The notes: generated by a model from the letters alone, not told the origin. Positions 31,501-46,539 are shown, counted from the stretch's first letter. The stretch: 64,000 bases of DNA from Bugula neritina (GCA_964035545.1 OZ037770.1:2161001-2225000); one strand, 5' to 3'. A program made the numbers and translations.

Positions 31501-34500
31501 AAACTCAAAGTCAGCACTGCTCTTAGTTATGTGATGACTGGTGGACCTCTTGTGTGTCTTCTTGAAACTCAGTTTTTTAGCGATTCCACTTTCTGCTGGG
31601 GCTACAAAGGAAAGGATAACTCCTAGTACTATTTTCACAGCGTGGGAGAATAATCCCCACAGGTAATTAGGAACTTTCAACAAGATCTGAAGGTTAATAA
31701 ACTGGTCAAATTCAAGTGCATTCAAAGCAAAACTATTCCAGCCATAACCAAAATATTATTTTCAGCTTTAAATGAAGTTTTCTCAAATGAGAAAACAACT
31801 CAGCGATACATAATTTTTTTTGACAAGAACAGATTATCACACACTGTTGCCGTGGTAACAATATAAATACCCAAAACTAGCTACACTTTCATCTACAGAT
31901 ACAAAATATGCACCAGATCCTCATCAACTCATGTTGCAATTCAAAACTAATAATCCGTAACAAAACACTTGTGTTTGAGTATCAACTTCCTCTCAACAAC
32001 AAACACACATGACTGGCTACAAGATGGTGAATACAAGAGATAGGATGCTGAGAGCATAACCTACTCCTAGTCACTATCTGGGGATAGTGTTTCAGTACCC
32101 AATAAACTTTCAACATAATAAAATAGAGAACTGAAAAGTAAACATTTTTAACTTGTACTTCCTATTAGAAAGATATGAAAAGCACCAATCAGAAAACATG
32201 TTATATATTCCTGTAGTTTAATACTTTTTTTTATCAATTTTAATAATTTTCCTCATACATCAACAGACTGGTGCCTGGTAAATTAACAATGGCATGTTTG
32301 CAAATAAATTACGTAATGCCTCACCTCAAACAAACACATACACCAACTAGTGCATCATAAACACAGTTGAACTAACAAATAAGATAATCAGTACATCACT
32401 ACACCTACAATGCTGGACTGGCACAGCACTAACTAATTAACTGGCATAGTTGCCATAGCAACAGTAGACTGTTTACTAAAACAATACCAAGCTAATTAGA
32501 GGGCCAATGACATTAGAGTGAGTTATGTCTCTCCCTGAGGAAAAGCTTATCTCTCTACAATGAGCTGCTCAGATGCTAATAGCAAGTCCAACCACTTTGG
32601 AAGGAAAACAACACCAGTTACATGCGTAAGCAAGTGACAAAAATAGCAAAAATTAAGTCCCATCACATCATAGCAGAAAGTTTTACATCTTCAACACAGA
32701 GTAGGGAGGGGAGATAGGGTACCCCCGTACCGGATGCTAAAGTCAGGTAAGATAAAACTGCATGACAGGTAAATTTCCTGATAAGATAAAACTAAATGGA
32801 ATAGTTTGTTTCCTCTAAAATAAACATTTATTTTCAGCCACTCGGCGAATAGTAAAACTACTTTCTTTACACTCTATATAGAGAGGGGGAAAGTTAGTCT
32901 ATAGTCAACAGGAAATCTTTAGTACTATCCCACAATCCTTGGCATCAGTTACTGAAGAGTGAAATTGTTCACCATTAGCAAAGAATGTGACAGTTTACAA
33001 TTACACAGCTCACCAAATAAGGCTCTAAAGGGGGGCATAGTGTACCCTGCATGACATATTACGCAACCGCTGAAGAACTCAGGCCCGGGAATAGCGAATC
33101 TATTCACTCACCTTCTTTAGACTTCCTGTCTATTTGGGGATGCAGGTGTCTGTTGGGCTCGCTGGGTGTGGAGGTAAGAACGAGGGCTTTGAGGGCTGAC
33201 ACTTCGGCGTTCAGCACGTCTATCTGTAAGGATGGTACAAGTGTGGCGTTACAAAGGCATGTCTACTACTAGTGTTGAAAGTTTTAACATCAAGTGTTGA
33301 TTTAAGCAACAGAACTTTATAGCGTTGAAGAAAACATTTTCAAGAGCTCAAAATTTTAATTCTAGTTTTGACAGAAAATGATCAAACGTAAAAGATTTCA
33401 TTATAATACAAAAGTTAAAGGAACTATAAATTTTATTAATTCAATAATAAATAATAATAATGAATTTTAAATAATTTTAGTAAACAGTTAACCTAACTAT
33501 GCTATATTTCAATATACAATAATACTGTAGGAATATATAATAATACTGTAGGAATATACAATCATACTGTAGGAATATACAATCATACTGTAGGAATATA
33601 CAATCATACTGTAGGAATATACAACTCACGCTGCTTTGTGCTTCATTGAGCAACTTCTCTGTATGCATTCGCTTCACATTGGCATCTTGTACCATCTTAT
33701 TGGCTTCCTGCAGACAGACAAACAGACAGAATAGTTACACATGAAATTTCCTAGACAAATAATATAATACATCCAGTTATGTAACAGACAATGTCTTTAG
33801 CAATGACTTCTACAGTATAACACAGCCAGACAGATGACTAGAGATCACTGTGTGTCACAGAAACCTGGCAGCATTTGACTATAAACAGTCAGAAGGCAGC
33901 AAACAAACACTCTAGTGAACATGATACTAGATCGTGATATGTTACTAAATATAGGCAGGTCATGTGGTATTTGGTAGACCACAGCAATTTATGTCAGCAG
34001 AGAAGTGCAGAAGTGAGCTACAAGATTCACATATTCAAAGTGATAGAGTTTGACTCACAAGAAATTCAAAATAACATGAAATAAGATCAGCGCGACACAC
34101 TTAGTGTTGATAATTTATAAACTTAGTTACTGAGTAAATAATGATCCATTTCAGTGGCTAGTAAAGAGAGCCAATGACAGAGTAGAGGATGCTGTGATGT
34201 CACATGGCGCCAAGAACTCTCAAAATATATTCAGCTTGCACTCTAAATCACTAGATGAATTACAGCATTTTTCCACAGAAAGTTTCACCATACTATCACT
34301 TTACTTGCATTTAGGAGTTCTTCCCACATATAGACTGAGTTCTTGCCTTACCTCAAATAGACTGGCTGTGAGTTCCTCCAACTCCTGCTCCATCTGCTCC
34401 CTCACCCTCTCCAACTTGCCACACTCCTGGTCCTTAAGCTGGAGCTCCTTCTGGGCCCTCATCAGCTCCTCCCTCAACTTCCTGTACGTCTGGTCCTTAG

Positions 34501-37500
34501 CTTCCACCATAGAGGTGCTGCGACGACGCAGGTCCCTGCAAGGAGAGATCAATGAGAATATTCCACACAAGAGACGACAATTTCTTTAAAAGACTCACAA
34601 AACTAGACTAGCAGTCAGTAGAGAAAAAATGACAGCAACTTGAAAATTTCTTTTTTATAACTTTCTATTCATAATTTTCTATGATATTACAATATATTGT
34701 AATTATAAATAGAAGCCTATGGATATTATAATATAGAATAGACACCTACATATTATATATTACAATTTATTATAATATAATTTACTATTATAACAATAAT
34801 ATATGGTAACATATTTTTTATAAATTATTTGTTGGAAGTATCATAATTTCAATAATAAACCGACATTTTATAAAAATATATTACTACAACATTGTAGAAA
34901 TTACAATTATTTCTTAATATTCATTTGGAACATGAAATCAATATCAAAGCTCCTCTAAACATACTTCAACCTAATCATCATGTTAATACACACAGAGTAG
35001 TATATATTCTTCTACTCATCTCCCAGTTGGAGTCGAGCTGGAGAGAGAGACAGCTAGACCTATCAGGAGGGCAGTACCCCCACCAGGAGGGCAGTACCCC
35101 CAGCAGAGGAGAGAGAGAGGATGTTCACCCTCTAAATTAATGTCTTCACAGATACTGATTACAGGGGCAGAGAGAGAGAGAAGATAAATGACCTGGAACT
35201 GACCAAAACTAACTTCACCTCAACAAAATAACACCAACAAACATGTAGATCTTATCTATAAATAGATTTTTTTTCTATAAATAGAATAGATGCTGCCTAG
35301 ACCACCAATGGTGTATTGGTTTAAAATACTGGATTTGCTACATTCTTAAATTGAGATTCATGTCCCTTGAATAAATTACTTTTGAAAACCCAGAAAAAGT
35401 GGCTTAATCATATTAGGCAAGTTTTTAAATCCAAAACATGCATATAAACTTTGCAAATAGCCAACAGATGCACAAGGGACAGATAGTAAAACAGATACGT
35501 GCAAGTTTCAGTAACTCACAACTATTTGTAGCCTGAGGATTATTTACTTTACAACCAAACCTAACCAACAGCTGATGAGGGGGGGGAACCTCAAGACCAC
35601 AAGCTAGACTGAGTTCTAGGCCCCCAGGAGTACTGTGAAGAAGCTGGTACCAGTACTACCCACACTGGACCTAGTAGTGTCCCTGGGAACACGTACTGTG
35701 TAAATAAATAGCATCAGCCACTGTTTACTGAGTGCTGTCACACAGTGTCAGCACTAGGCTGCTGCTGGTACCTTAGAATCAGGCAGCTTTACCTTTGACC
35801 CCAGCCTACTAGTGTATGCTCTAGCATGATGTAAATAATTGTGTCATTTCTCACAGCACAACCAGCACTTTCTAGTTGAAATACAAACAGAGAGAAATTC
35901 CAACTCAATGAAAACCAGCAGAAATACAGCCGACATAACTGAGTAGTAGTATTGCTAGGTGACAGCTGGGGAGAAAATAGCAGTTGGGTAAACTGGGGAA
36001 TATTTGGAAAGTCGCAGCTGAGTGACTGGAATTCCGAGAATAGCTGTAGTAGTAATAGTGATGGTATCCCTAGAAACAGTAACCCGCTACTACTGTCACT
36101 AATTTTGAGCTATAAGACACCTGCAGCTGCCTGTCATGTCTAGAGGCAGCAATAGTATACCAGACAAGATGTATTAATTGATATTAAACTTGTGCAGATT
36201 GTTTTTATACTAAACTCAGTATTCAATTAGTCAAGACACTAGACAGGTGTAGTAATTGAGAAATTTGGGAAAAGCCTCAGTTCTAGAGGTAAAATTCAGC
36301 AGAAGTTGTTATTTTCAACCTGCGTCCCAAACTAAAAACTTTCGAGATAACCAATGGATTTGGGCTATTGAGATTTCTCCTAAAGGAATGGAGAAAGTGG
36401 CAGGGAAAAACTAACCAGAATATACTCTCTCAGTTTCAAGTGACTGAACACTCAATGCTCAAGTCAAAGAGTCAAGTTGCAAAGATAAGCGTAGTTAGTT
36501 TTTTTATCAATGACTGTTTCCTTTCCAGAAAGCACCAAAATAAACTTTGCAGTGATGTTTGTTGGCAGAGGACAATCATACAGAGTACAATTACCAGCAC
36601 TGGATTCTGGGTAATTTCCTGTTAGTTGTGAATCAGTGAGTTGAAGTTTTGGCCATCAAGATATTGTGAGTAGATAATACAAGTGCAGAAACAGGGCATA
36701 CAGCTGGTAAAACAATTAGTGAATAACAATATTATTAATATTACAACCATCTAAATATAACAGGCTTGTGTTATCTAAAATAAACCCAAATAATAACAAC
36801 AAATATTACATAATCATAGGAAGTGTGGTAAATCCATTAACATTGTGTTGAGAGAACAGCTGATCTGATCAGTGTGAATAAATACAGCATGTTTATATGC
36901 TGTAAAAGCAGAGTGAAAACATACCCTATAAAATAATCCCAAAATCTAAAATATGTAAATAGAGCGTGCAAATGCAGTTAATGGACAAAATTAAACATAT
37001 ATGTAGAGATGGGGTCAACTACACGCAATAGACAACCTAGAGCACCATTACCCAGCTATTTGGCTAGTTCTACACACAATATTACTACCCAGTAGGGTGT
37101 GAAATGGCTGTATCCCTACTCTAAGGAATATATATTGTACTCGCTGATGCTAACTACATAAATACAGTAATAAAATGCGTTGTAGTATAATATCATGGCC
37201 ACGTTACAAAAATATCTCTACCTATGAAATCATGAAACCAAATATCTTAACAATAAATGTGAATATAACACCATAATAATACTATAATACACTTGAGTAG
37301 GCCAATGATGGACAAATATTATGAGATTTTTTACATAATAGGATGATTTACATTGTTGCAGTATAAAGTATATTATTTAGAGCCAGTTAAGTGGGTATTG
37401 TTCACCAAGATAATCTATTGGTTCTCCAGTGGTCAAAAATATTGCTATTTTCTGTTGAAAATATTCATAACTACAGTTTCTAATCCCTGTATTATGTATG

Positions 37501-40500
37501 CCAACCACAATGTTTATGCATGACTCATCCCAGCTAATTAATACTTTAATGTCATGAACACTTTTCCTCTTTGGAAAAAGTTCTTTTAAATGCCAACAAA
37601 CAAGGCAAAAAACTAGGATTTCAACTTCAGCCACAACCAGGACTTTCAGTATTGCATAAAACAATTATAACATCATTATATAAACATTATCTACCAGTTT
37701 AAACATTAGCAACGTGCAGTTGTGTATCTTGTAGAGTATATAGCAGCCAAAGTCCACTTAATGTGATAGTAATAGCCTACAAACTATATTCTATCTATGA
37801 AACTCTAATATATCATATAATATTATACTAATGGTATATAGAAGCTATAATGTAACATTAAGTTATACTAATATCATTTTATATTAGCAATAAAATAGCA
37901 CTATATTATATAATAGCTTTAACATAACGCTAATACTATATACCAGCTATGAAATACTACTACACTATATACTAGCTGTAGTGTAACACTATGTTATATA
38001 ATATACAATTTTATACTAGCTGTATCAGTAGTGCCTACTCTGGAAGGACCTAACATACAATTTAGTCAAAAACTCAGCTGGGTGCTTTCACTGTTACGCA
38101 ACCTTCGAGGAAACCGCAGCCATTTTGTCAACAATGGTTAGTGGCATATAGTCAACTCTAAATGTCCTATAAAATGTTGAAATACGAAAATTGAACAATC
38201 ACTACACGTTGTAGAGTAACATTGGCAACATTTCCACAGGAAATGCTCTCAGAACAAAACACAACAGCTAGTATAAAGTGATTCATGACACAAATTGATG
38301 TAACTGTTTGATTGAGAACCTGTTGAGAAAACAAGAAGGCGATTATTTCACTTCTACAGCCTAGGAAATAACTTTCAGTATACAATACAGTTGTAGCATA
38401 CTGTAACCAGTATGATGTCATAGTAGACTAATAATATAGACCCTCATGTTGTGGTCAGATGTGACCAATAGCCTATGGAATGTAGGGCAGTCATTTCTCT
38501 ACCAAACCAAACCCACTTCAGTTTACAACTTTCAGGACCAGAATTGTAAAGCCAATTTTTAACTAAATTTCTTTCAAAACATGTTTATTGGAGAAATGAG
38601 ATAATATTATTTCTAGACTAATTCCTTGGGTGGTCAACAAAAACTACACTGTTTGGCCACCCAAGTGGCCCACACACACATTGAGGACGTAAACTGACAA
38701 CCCTGTCTTGCAGGATTCAACAAGATAGTCATTAAAAGTTCACATGAAGCTATTGCCCTCTCACCTGTAGTCAATTAAATTTCTAAGGTGAAGATAAATA
38801 TTAGTTATACCTGTGACAAATCAAACTGCCTGTACATAGAGGGCAAAGTGCACATTGCTGACAGCTATTAATAGAATACCTCAGTCATCCCTATCTCTCC
38901 TTCAGTGGGAACTACTGTTGGTGTTACAAGGAAATATCTTTAGTATTTGCATAGCCCAACTTCTATTGGGCTGAAGACTAAAAGTTGTATGCTGAAACCG
39001 AAATATCCCAATTCTGTAATTTTTTGTAAGGTCTAAGGAGTATATCAGTGAACTTTTATCGACAGCTAAGCTATGCATTGCAGTAGTTAGAAACCATAGA
39101 AGTGAACTTAGAAAGAGCTATAGCTCTAAGTATAGGAATAACTATTACTGTGTTTATAACCATAAGCCAGATCAAGAATATTTGACCTGGAAACGTGACA
39201 TGAAAATATCTCCCAGAACAGCTTAAAATGAGAGACAAACAGACAGACGTACCAGTTATCAGAGGCGCTACTGCTGTCCCTATTGGCTGACCCACTGAAC
39301 CCGCTGTCAGAATCGGAAAGATCTGATTGGTCGTCAGAGAGGAAGGACACGGGCAGCTCGTCATCAAGATCAAGGCCGTCCTCGTGAAAGGCGCTGTCAG
39401 CTATAGACACGCTGGGTGTGACAGGGGTGTGCTGTGGTGGGGGTTCAAAGGAGCTGGTGTTCAAGGTCAATTCCAGGTCATCTCTGTGACAAGCCTGAGT
39501 TGAAGTCTGTTTCACTGTAGGTTTGGGAGTTGAGGTGGAGGCAGGCTGGCTGGACATTCTCTGAAGAGGTCTAGCAACGATCTCTTCGGGTATCGAAGAG
39601 AATTCCAGCTGAGAAGTCGTCCGTCTGCGCTGTAAACTCCGAGCAGGGTCCATGCTAACTGCTTCTAACTTTGCTGTAGATACTTCAGGCACGTGCTTCA
39701 CTGAGCGCGGTTTTGTAACGAATGCACTCTAACAGCATATCAACATTAGTGAATCATCCACACTATAATCATAATGCGATTATATCTCCAATCCTATTGG
39801 CTAATAGAAAGAACTACTTTGCTAACCGCATCTGCATTCACAACGCGATTACGAAGGATACTAGCTTCAGTGCGCATGCGCAGGTCTCATCACGTTTTCT
39901 AGCCCATACACCAAGTGACACAGAGATAGCAGATTTGACCTTTGTATTGACCTTGAATGGCAGCTAAGTGTAGAGATAACGTCATAATGAGCATCAGTGG
40001 CACTCTGTACCAACTGATAGGAAAAAGGGGTGGAACTAAACATAATATCGAAATGGTATTAGCTAAACAGCAGTTAGTGATGTCGGGTTGTTTGTAGGTA
40101 CACCACTGTGCCCACATGCATTTATTTATATACCATAAGCACGAGCCATGCAGACACTGTGGGTGGCCAGTGGGAATGCTAAAGGAAGTGGGTAAAATGT
40201 GTACAGCAGAATCACTGCTGCTACCCTTGATAGAATTATAATAGAAATTCATATTCTACAATTATTACGCAATCAAGCCCCAATATTTACTGCAGGCTGT
40301 ATGTTTTTAACATATGCATAAGTAAGACACCTAAAAGATGGCTTTTCCACTCTAATTCACATGTGTGTGCAAAATAGTTTCATCTGTTATGCCTCTGAAG
40401 ACCACATAAATGTAGGCTGGGGGTAGCATCAGGCCCTAGGGCCGCCTGTTGGACAGCCCTGGTATAGAGGTAGCAACATGAATATATTTCGAAAAGACAA

Positions 40501-43500
40501 CTCCTAGTCTAAAAACCAATTTGTAAAAGGCTCCATCAGCCATTTTTCCTACCAATTCCCAAGAAATCGAAAAGTTAACTCATCACAATGCCTGCACCTA
40601 TTTCATAGATAGAGTAGATAACTTTGAATTATACAAACATATAATTGAAACTATTATCAATTTGATAATAATGAAACACAATAGCCAACACCTGTGCTAA
40701 AAATAGAAACTTCCTTGAGTGGAGCAACTGTAATGATATTCAGAGAATTTACGTTCAGCTTATTAAACTTATTTCGGACAAAATAAATAATTCAACATGG
40801 CCACAGTGACTAAGTAAGGCCACCATCAAAGTGAGTAGTGTACTGCATATTGGATATGGAGGTACAATAGTGGAGAAATTTTAATGGTCAAAGTTCTTTA
40901 GGTTTTTCAATGAATTTTGGTTTGGGACACAGGTTGAATTTCTCAGGATAACACAACTTCTATTGCTAATATAAAAAACAGGCTTTTTCAATTTTTCCAT
41001 TACTGTATCTACCTTGTGCTAGATTTGTGCATTGTAGGTTCAAGAGAGGCATTGTATATACAACCTACAAGCTAGTTTTGTAAATATTCAACACATTTCA
41101 GTCATTTGATCAGTTTCCTAGAGAGCAATATGGAGTAAGCCTAGTGACTGGCACGGAATTGCTCTATGCTGGTATTTAAATTAAAACAAAGCAGAAATAT
41201 GTTAGAGGCATGAGACCAATTACCACATCCTTTCCATGGACAGTGCTGGAATGCTATAATATCATATTCTGATGCCACCATCATTAGTACACACACTTCA
41301 TGTTATATATCCAACTGCAATAATTACACTTCATGTAATTAACAATAGGCTCAATTATACTGGAATTTCCAGTTCTTTGAAAATCGGAACACAAAAGGCA
41401 AGAGACTAAATTAGAAGACATTGCATGGCATGGAAATTATGTAAATTTTTATTCAAGGAAAGAAAATTTGGGCAAGGAATCGGCCACAGTGGTAAATAGT
41501 AGCAGATAAATGACTTGCTCACTCTATCTGATTCAGAGCGATTCCTGTTTGTGGGTCAAACAATTTTAATTGAATACTGAATCACTCTTTTCCTAGTACT
41601 CCAAATATTTGATCTAGTAAACAGCAGTTAAAGAGAATAACCTAATAATCCATTGAGGGATCTATTGAGAGCAGTGAGTGAGTGAGTGAGTGAGTGAGTG
41701 AGTGAGTGAGTGAGTGAGTGAGTGATTGAGTGAGTGAGTGAGTGAGTGAGTGAGTGAGTGAGTGAGTGAGTGAGTGAGTGAGAAAGTTATTGCAAGACAT
41801 GCAGATTGAGAAAGTGAGCAAGAAAGTAAGTGATTGAGAAGAGAGTAAGTGATTGAGAGAGAGTAAATAACTGATGAGGGAATGAGACTGTGATAGAGAG
41901 AAAAGCTGCTAGTCATGGGTAAGTCAGTGATTTAGTAGATAAGCGAGTGATTCAGTGATTGAGTTTGAAAAAAGAGCAAGAGAAGAATCTAGACTTTCAG
42001 AAGCAACATTAAAAAACAATAATTTCAGAAAATACCATGTGGGTGAAATACTATCACAAACCCCATCAGCTGCTTTATTACTATCACTTAATGAGGTGTT
42101 GAGAAGTAGACAACTTCGAAAAACTTCTAAATTAACACCAAACTATGAATTTCTATTCCCGTGATCCTGTGCAGAAGACAACACCTAATCAGACCAGCGA
42201 CACACTTTTCTAAGAGAAGTTATCTTCTCCATAAACGCCATAGAGACTGAAGACAAAACAGACTATTATTGTTTGAACGTGATTGGTTTAAACAAGAAAC
42301 TGTTTTCCTAGCCTAAACTTGCAAAGCCCCATAGAATACCAGAACTTGACAGAACTCAGCCTAAACTGGATTATATATTATTACATCATTATTTTGTCTC
42401 CTTATCCACAAGGACACCAAAGATGAGTTAAAGCTGTGGGGACAACTTCATTTCACTCAAATATCATTACTAAAATATCGAGAAATCAAATAAAAATGTT
42501 GTAAGAATAACTTATTCCTGTTTTAGCATTAGCTTCATATTTCATTTACCAGTAATTAATCAAACTGAATACAAATTTATTACATGAGAACACAACTCAG
42601 AAAATAGTAAAATAACTGGTGCTCAATTCACATGACAAAAAATCGCGAACACTAACATCAGAATGTTACTTGTTTATGAACTACTAGTGTGATCTGATAC
42701 AGGCAACAGAGTAGTAGAGCAGACAATATCATATTATATTTTTCACACAATCTTATTCCAACCAACGTTATTCAAAAGGTTTTTCTTGACATAAAAACAT
42801 AGGAGAGTGAAAAGATAACTCCCAGGTGATAGGATATACTAATAGAATTCAGAGTAGCTAGTGATACGACCCAATTCCAGCAAACCTCTCAACACTGTCA
42901 CACAGACAACACAATAATGTAGAGCGAGATGTTACTGCCCTGCAAAATACTTGACAAGACGGAAAGACAGGAGGGAATACATAAACATATACCAGCGAGC
43001 CATGCGATAACCGCAGGAGTAAAAATAGACAACATGCTCAAAAAGATGATAACTCCAACACCACACCACCGCATATATAATAACCTTCTCAGCTACACTA
43101 TGGAACTTGTTAATATCATGTATTCATCAAGCATTGAATGTGAAAAGATAACTACTAAAATAACATATCTCACTGTCAGAAAGACAATTATAATTTTCAG
43201 GCTAATGCAATGTTAATTATATATAATATGCGATGATATATGATTAGAGTTAAATACCATGTAATATAACATGTACTACAACTAAGCTGTTAATATTCAT
43301 CGTTTTATAGCAGTAAATACTTCATAATATCAGGTCTGAAATTTGTGCATAAAAGTCACCATCTTTGTTATAATATCAGGTCTGAAATTCAGAGATAAAA
43401 GTCACCATCTTAGCTTCTACAAGTTTAAAAGACTTCTAAGAAGAGCAGCTGACAAAGACTACAGCAGTAAACATGGCTGCTGATCCCAAAGTAAACATCA

Positions 43501-43691
43501 CCAGAGTATAACAATGGTAGGCTACTAAAGGTGAAGGTCACTTACTCATCGCTGGCAGACTGAGCTTCTAACAGCTCGCGAGATCTCTGTCTACGATAGA
43601 GGCTGTGATCGACCTTGTCCTCCAGCTCGTCGGCCAACTCGGTGAGGTCGATATGATTCGTAGTGGAAGTGGCGGGCTGGACTTCCTCCAT
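28580..43691 (-). CDS. RAB3IP: RAB3IP/Rabin8-like guanine nucleotide exchange factor
   Basis: Eleven coding exons on the minus strand join in phase to 530 codons plus stop: 43691-43546, 39726-39253, 34535-34352, 33707-33630, 33223-33112, 31601-31456, 31058-30930, 30786-30707, 30410-30311, 29886-29817 and 28653-28580. Exons 3-5 encode the Sec2 coiled coil ([20 protein letters not shown], then ELTASLFE and [12 protein letters not shown], then [16 protein letters not shown]), which activates Rab8-type GTPases in secretory and ciliary trafficking. Exons 7-11 match the Rabin8 C-terminus ([28 protein letters not shown]). The second exon is Ser-rich and weakly conserved. An acceptor at 43699 implies an upstream 5' UTR exon. 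Introns 4 and 10 carry tandem arrays that start at the splice donor. A candidate poly(A) signal lies at 28146-28141. Confidence 0.92.
28811..29816. repeat. 15-bp minisatellite made of splice-donor copies (RAB3IP intron 10)
   Basis: In the gene's sense (minus strand) the unit is GTAAGTTACTCTACT, repeated about 65 times with point variants. The array begins exactly at the intron's own 5' splice site (exon end 29817, GTAAGT at 29816-29811). The unit therefore looks like an amplified copy of the first 15 intron bases. About 155 bases of ordinary intron remain before the last exon. Confidence 0.95.
33511..33623. repeat. 21-bp tandem repeat next to a splice donor (RAB3IP intron 4)
   Basis: Five units of AATACTGTAGGAATATACAAT (with C/T variants) on the plus strand. 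In the gene's sense it starts six bases into the intron, and each unit ends TATTCCTACAG, which resembles a 3' splice site. Confidence 0.9.
34600..39252. other. RAB3IP intron 2, no internal gene seen
   Basis: A long AT-rich intron. It includes a 20-bp direct repeat pair (CAGGAGGGCAGTACCCCC, 35064-35104) and a degenerate AT-rich tandem region (about 37790-38040, roughly 40-base period). A segment at about 36290-36345 is repeated in inverted orientation at about 40905-40985. Short open frames here lack features of real exons. Confidence 0.6.
40290..40463. repeat. hAT-like MITE fragment, copy 2
   Basis: It resembles 25420-25620 and ends GGGCCGCCTGTTGGACAGCC followed by CTG, whose reverse complement CAGGGCTGTCCAACAGG looks like a hAT terminal repeat. 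It lies in RAB3IP intron 1. Confidence 0.5.
41673..41782. repeat. (GAGT)n microsatellite
   Basis: About 27 tetranucleotide units in RAB3IP intron 1, decaying into GATTGAG variants to the right. Confidence 0.95.
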
Positions 43692-44879
43692 CTGGACGGC
43701 TGAAAGTAGGACAGGAAATGAATATTCACAGGAAGTACCAGTAGATGCAGACCCTCAAAACATGGTCTCTAAACAAGCAAGAAAGCTGCAGGTTTAAAGT
43801 CAATAGCAAAAGTTTTTTGTTACTATTGAAAATTAAAATTTATAGAAGGAAACATCAAATAAAAATAAATATTACAATTAAATACTATTTAGAGTCTACA
43901 GAGTTGGACTGAGCCTTACACGGCAAAAGTTACAAAATTCTAAAGAATACTTGAATTAGAAATTTATAAACTGAAAATGACCACTTTTATATGATAAACT
44001 GCAAAATTAGTTGAATTGTCCTTAAACTATATCTGTAGAGAGCTATGGAGTACAGTATAGCTGAGAGAAAATGTGCTGCAGTGGTTGCAGTGGTTGCAGT
44101 GGTTGCAGTGGTTGCAGTGGCTGCAGAGTGCAGTACAGAGCACACTTACACAAGAGTTGGTGGGAAGGGGAGGGAGGGGAGGGGGGTTGCAGAGCCTGTG
44201 GTGAGCCAGGAAGGGCACATAATCACGTCTGTACCTCAGCATATTATGCAAATTTGTACCAAACCATAATTTAAAAAGGAAATATTTATTGCTGCACAAT
44301 GATATCCACAGATTATATGATTTTAATCTAACAGGGTTAATATTATAAATATAACCATAAATATTAGTATCAATATTAATATTAATACAAAATAACTATA
44401 AGTATAACTGAATCTGTTACAACTAATACTATAAGTAACTTTAACAATACGTGTAAGATATAACTCTTTCAGATACAGCTACTACAATCTTTTAGAGTTC
44501 TACTAAAACTTAGTCTTATGCTATGCGATTAGGTATGACCATTATGATTTTGATAATGTTTATCATTATGATTATGATTATTACTAACATTACAATAATC
44601 ATTATGACCATGTTTTAAGTTATAACAATAATTACTATCACTATTAGTAGTAACCATGAAAATAAGTCAATAAAAGTTAGACTAACAGTAACTTTAATAG
44701 TGAAACTAAGAGTGACCGTGAAGACTAACTTAGTTTCTTGCACTTTTAGTTATACCAAGAGTAATACTTATACTTATAGTTAATCATAATCATAATGATA
44801 TTGAGTCTTATTCATTCATATAATAATAAATTGATACAGAACCAGAATGACTATGAGAATGAGAATAATAATGAATATT

Positions 44880-45440
44880 TAATTCAATAATTAATGATAA
44901 TACCAATACTTAATACTAATACTAATACTAATAGTATTACTCAATTATTATTAATACAATACTAGTATTAGTATTACTATTAGTATAACTATTACTATTA
45001 CTATTAGTATTAGTAATACATTTAGTTTTACTCTTACATTTATTGTATAAGTATTGCTTGTATTGGTGATTTACTTTTACTTTTACAGCATTGCTAAGCT
45101 TCACCATCATACTGACACTAATACTAATAGTAATACTAATGGTAATACTTATACTTAATACTAATACTATAGTAATACTATTAGTATTAATATTAGTATT
45201 ACTATTACTAATACTAATAGTATTAGTAACAGTAATACTAATACTTGTAGTAATAGTATTACTGAGTAATACTAAGTAATAGTAATAATTATACTAATTA
45301 CTAATACTAATACTAATAGTAATAGTAATACTAATACTAATAGTAATACTAATAGTAACACTAAATGACTAATACTAATACTAATAGTAATACTAATAGT
45401 AATACTAATAGTTATACTTATAGTAATGGCAATGCTGTTG
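44880..45440. repeat. TAATAC/TAATAG low-complexity array
   Basis: Alternating ACTAAT and AGTAAT hexamers, including their complements, so that many short hairpins are possible. Confidence 0.85.
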
Positions 45441-46539
45441 CTTGAAGTTGCTAACAGTAACCTGTGTCCTATATCAATATGCCAAAGCTCTCATCAAGTG
45501 AATGACAAAGATTAGCCTCAAGTGTGCCTGTAGCCAAAAAAGGAGATTTGCAGCATAAAAAACTCAAAAGTTAGAGTAAAAGTTAAGATTGAGCATCCTC
45601 CTACAGTCTACACTACGACTGAACGAAAATTGCTAGGCGCAGCACGGAGTTAGTACCCAATTAGTGCATTAGTGCAAGGTCCTCATATTTGGTGTTTGGA
45701 TTTGGAAGCCGATCATGGACAAGTATAGTATACTGTTTGGAGTCACCCCCTATTTGGTGCTGCTTCAAGTCATATTTCAACTTGCACAGCAGAAGTTTGA
45801 CGATGCATGACGTTCTAACTACCTAAATAGACGTATCCTGTCGCCGAAATTAGATTTAACCAGAGCGTCTTAAAACAATACTACTACTACTACTACTACT
45901 GTCCCACTGAGCTGAAAAATCTTATTGAGTTCGATGTATCGTATCAAAAAATAACTCTCAAGTGTCATTATATCTAAGGCTATGGTCAAAGTCCACGGCA
46001 ATGATTGGTCGGTTATTGGAATCTACACACAATAGCAATATGCTGACAGATTCTTGGAGATACTCATATTGAGATTATAATAATTATTAGGTTGCTTGAG
46101 TCTCAGTGCACAGTTTTGGATTAGTTGTAGTTGCAACATCGTGCGAGTTAGAACAATGTTTTTGATGTTGGTATTTCAATATGTATAATTTAAATTATTA
46201 TCAAATTCTGTTGACACTGTTACTGTTAGTCATAGTCATACTGATACTCATAGTCATACTGCTAGTGCTAATAATATTGCTATTACTATTAGTATTACTA
46301 TTAGTATTACTATTAGTAATAGTGATGCAGTCAGTGTTATGAGTCGCACCTACTCCTAGTGATTATCCAACTCCTACTGTTACACTTACTGTTAGTGTTG
46401 CTATTGCTGTAAGTGTAACAGTAGCTCAGTCAGTGTTACTGCCTTATTCATATTGAGTTGGCAACTGTTAAACTAAGACTTACTCTTACTCTAAGCCTTT
46501 TTTAGTTACTCTTACTAGTAAATAAGAAGTACTATAGTG

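Noticed and set aside
35570-35595. Possible hammerhead core at CTGATGAGG
   Set aside because: No GAAA follows at the right distance and the stems do not form.
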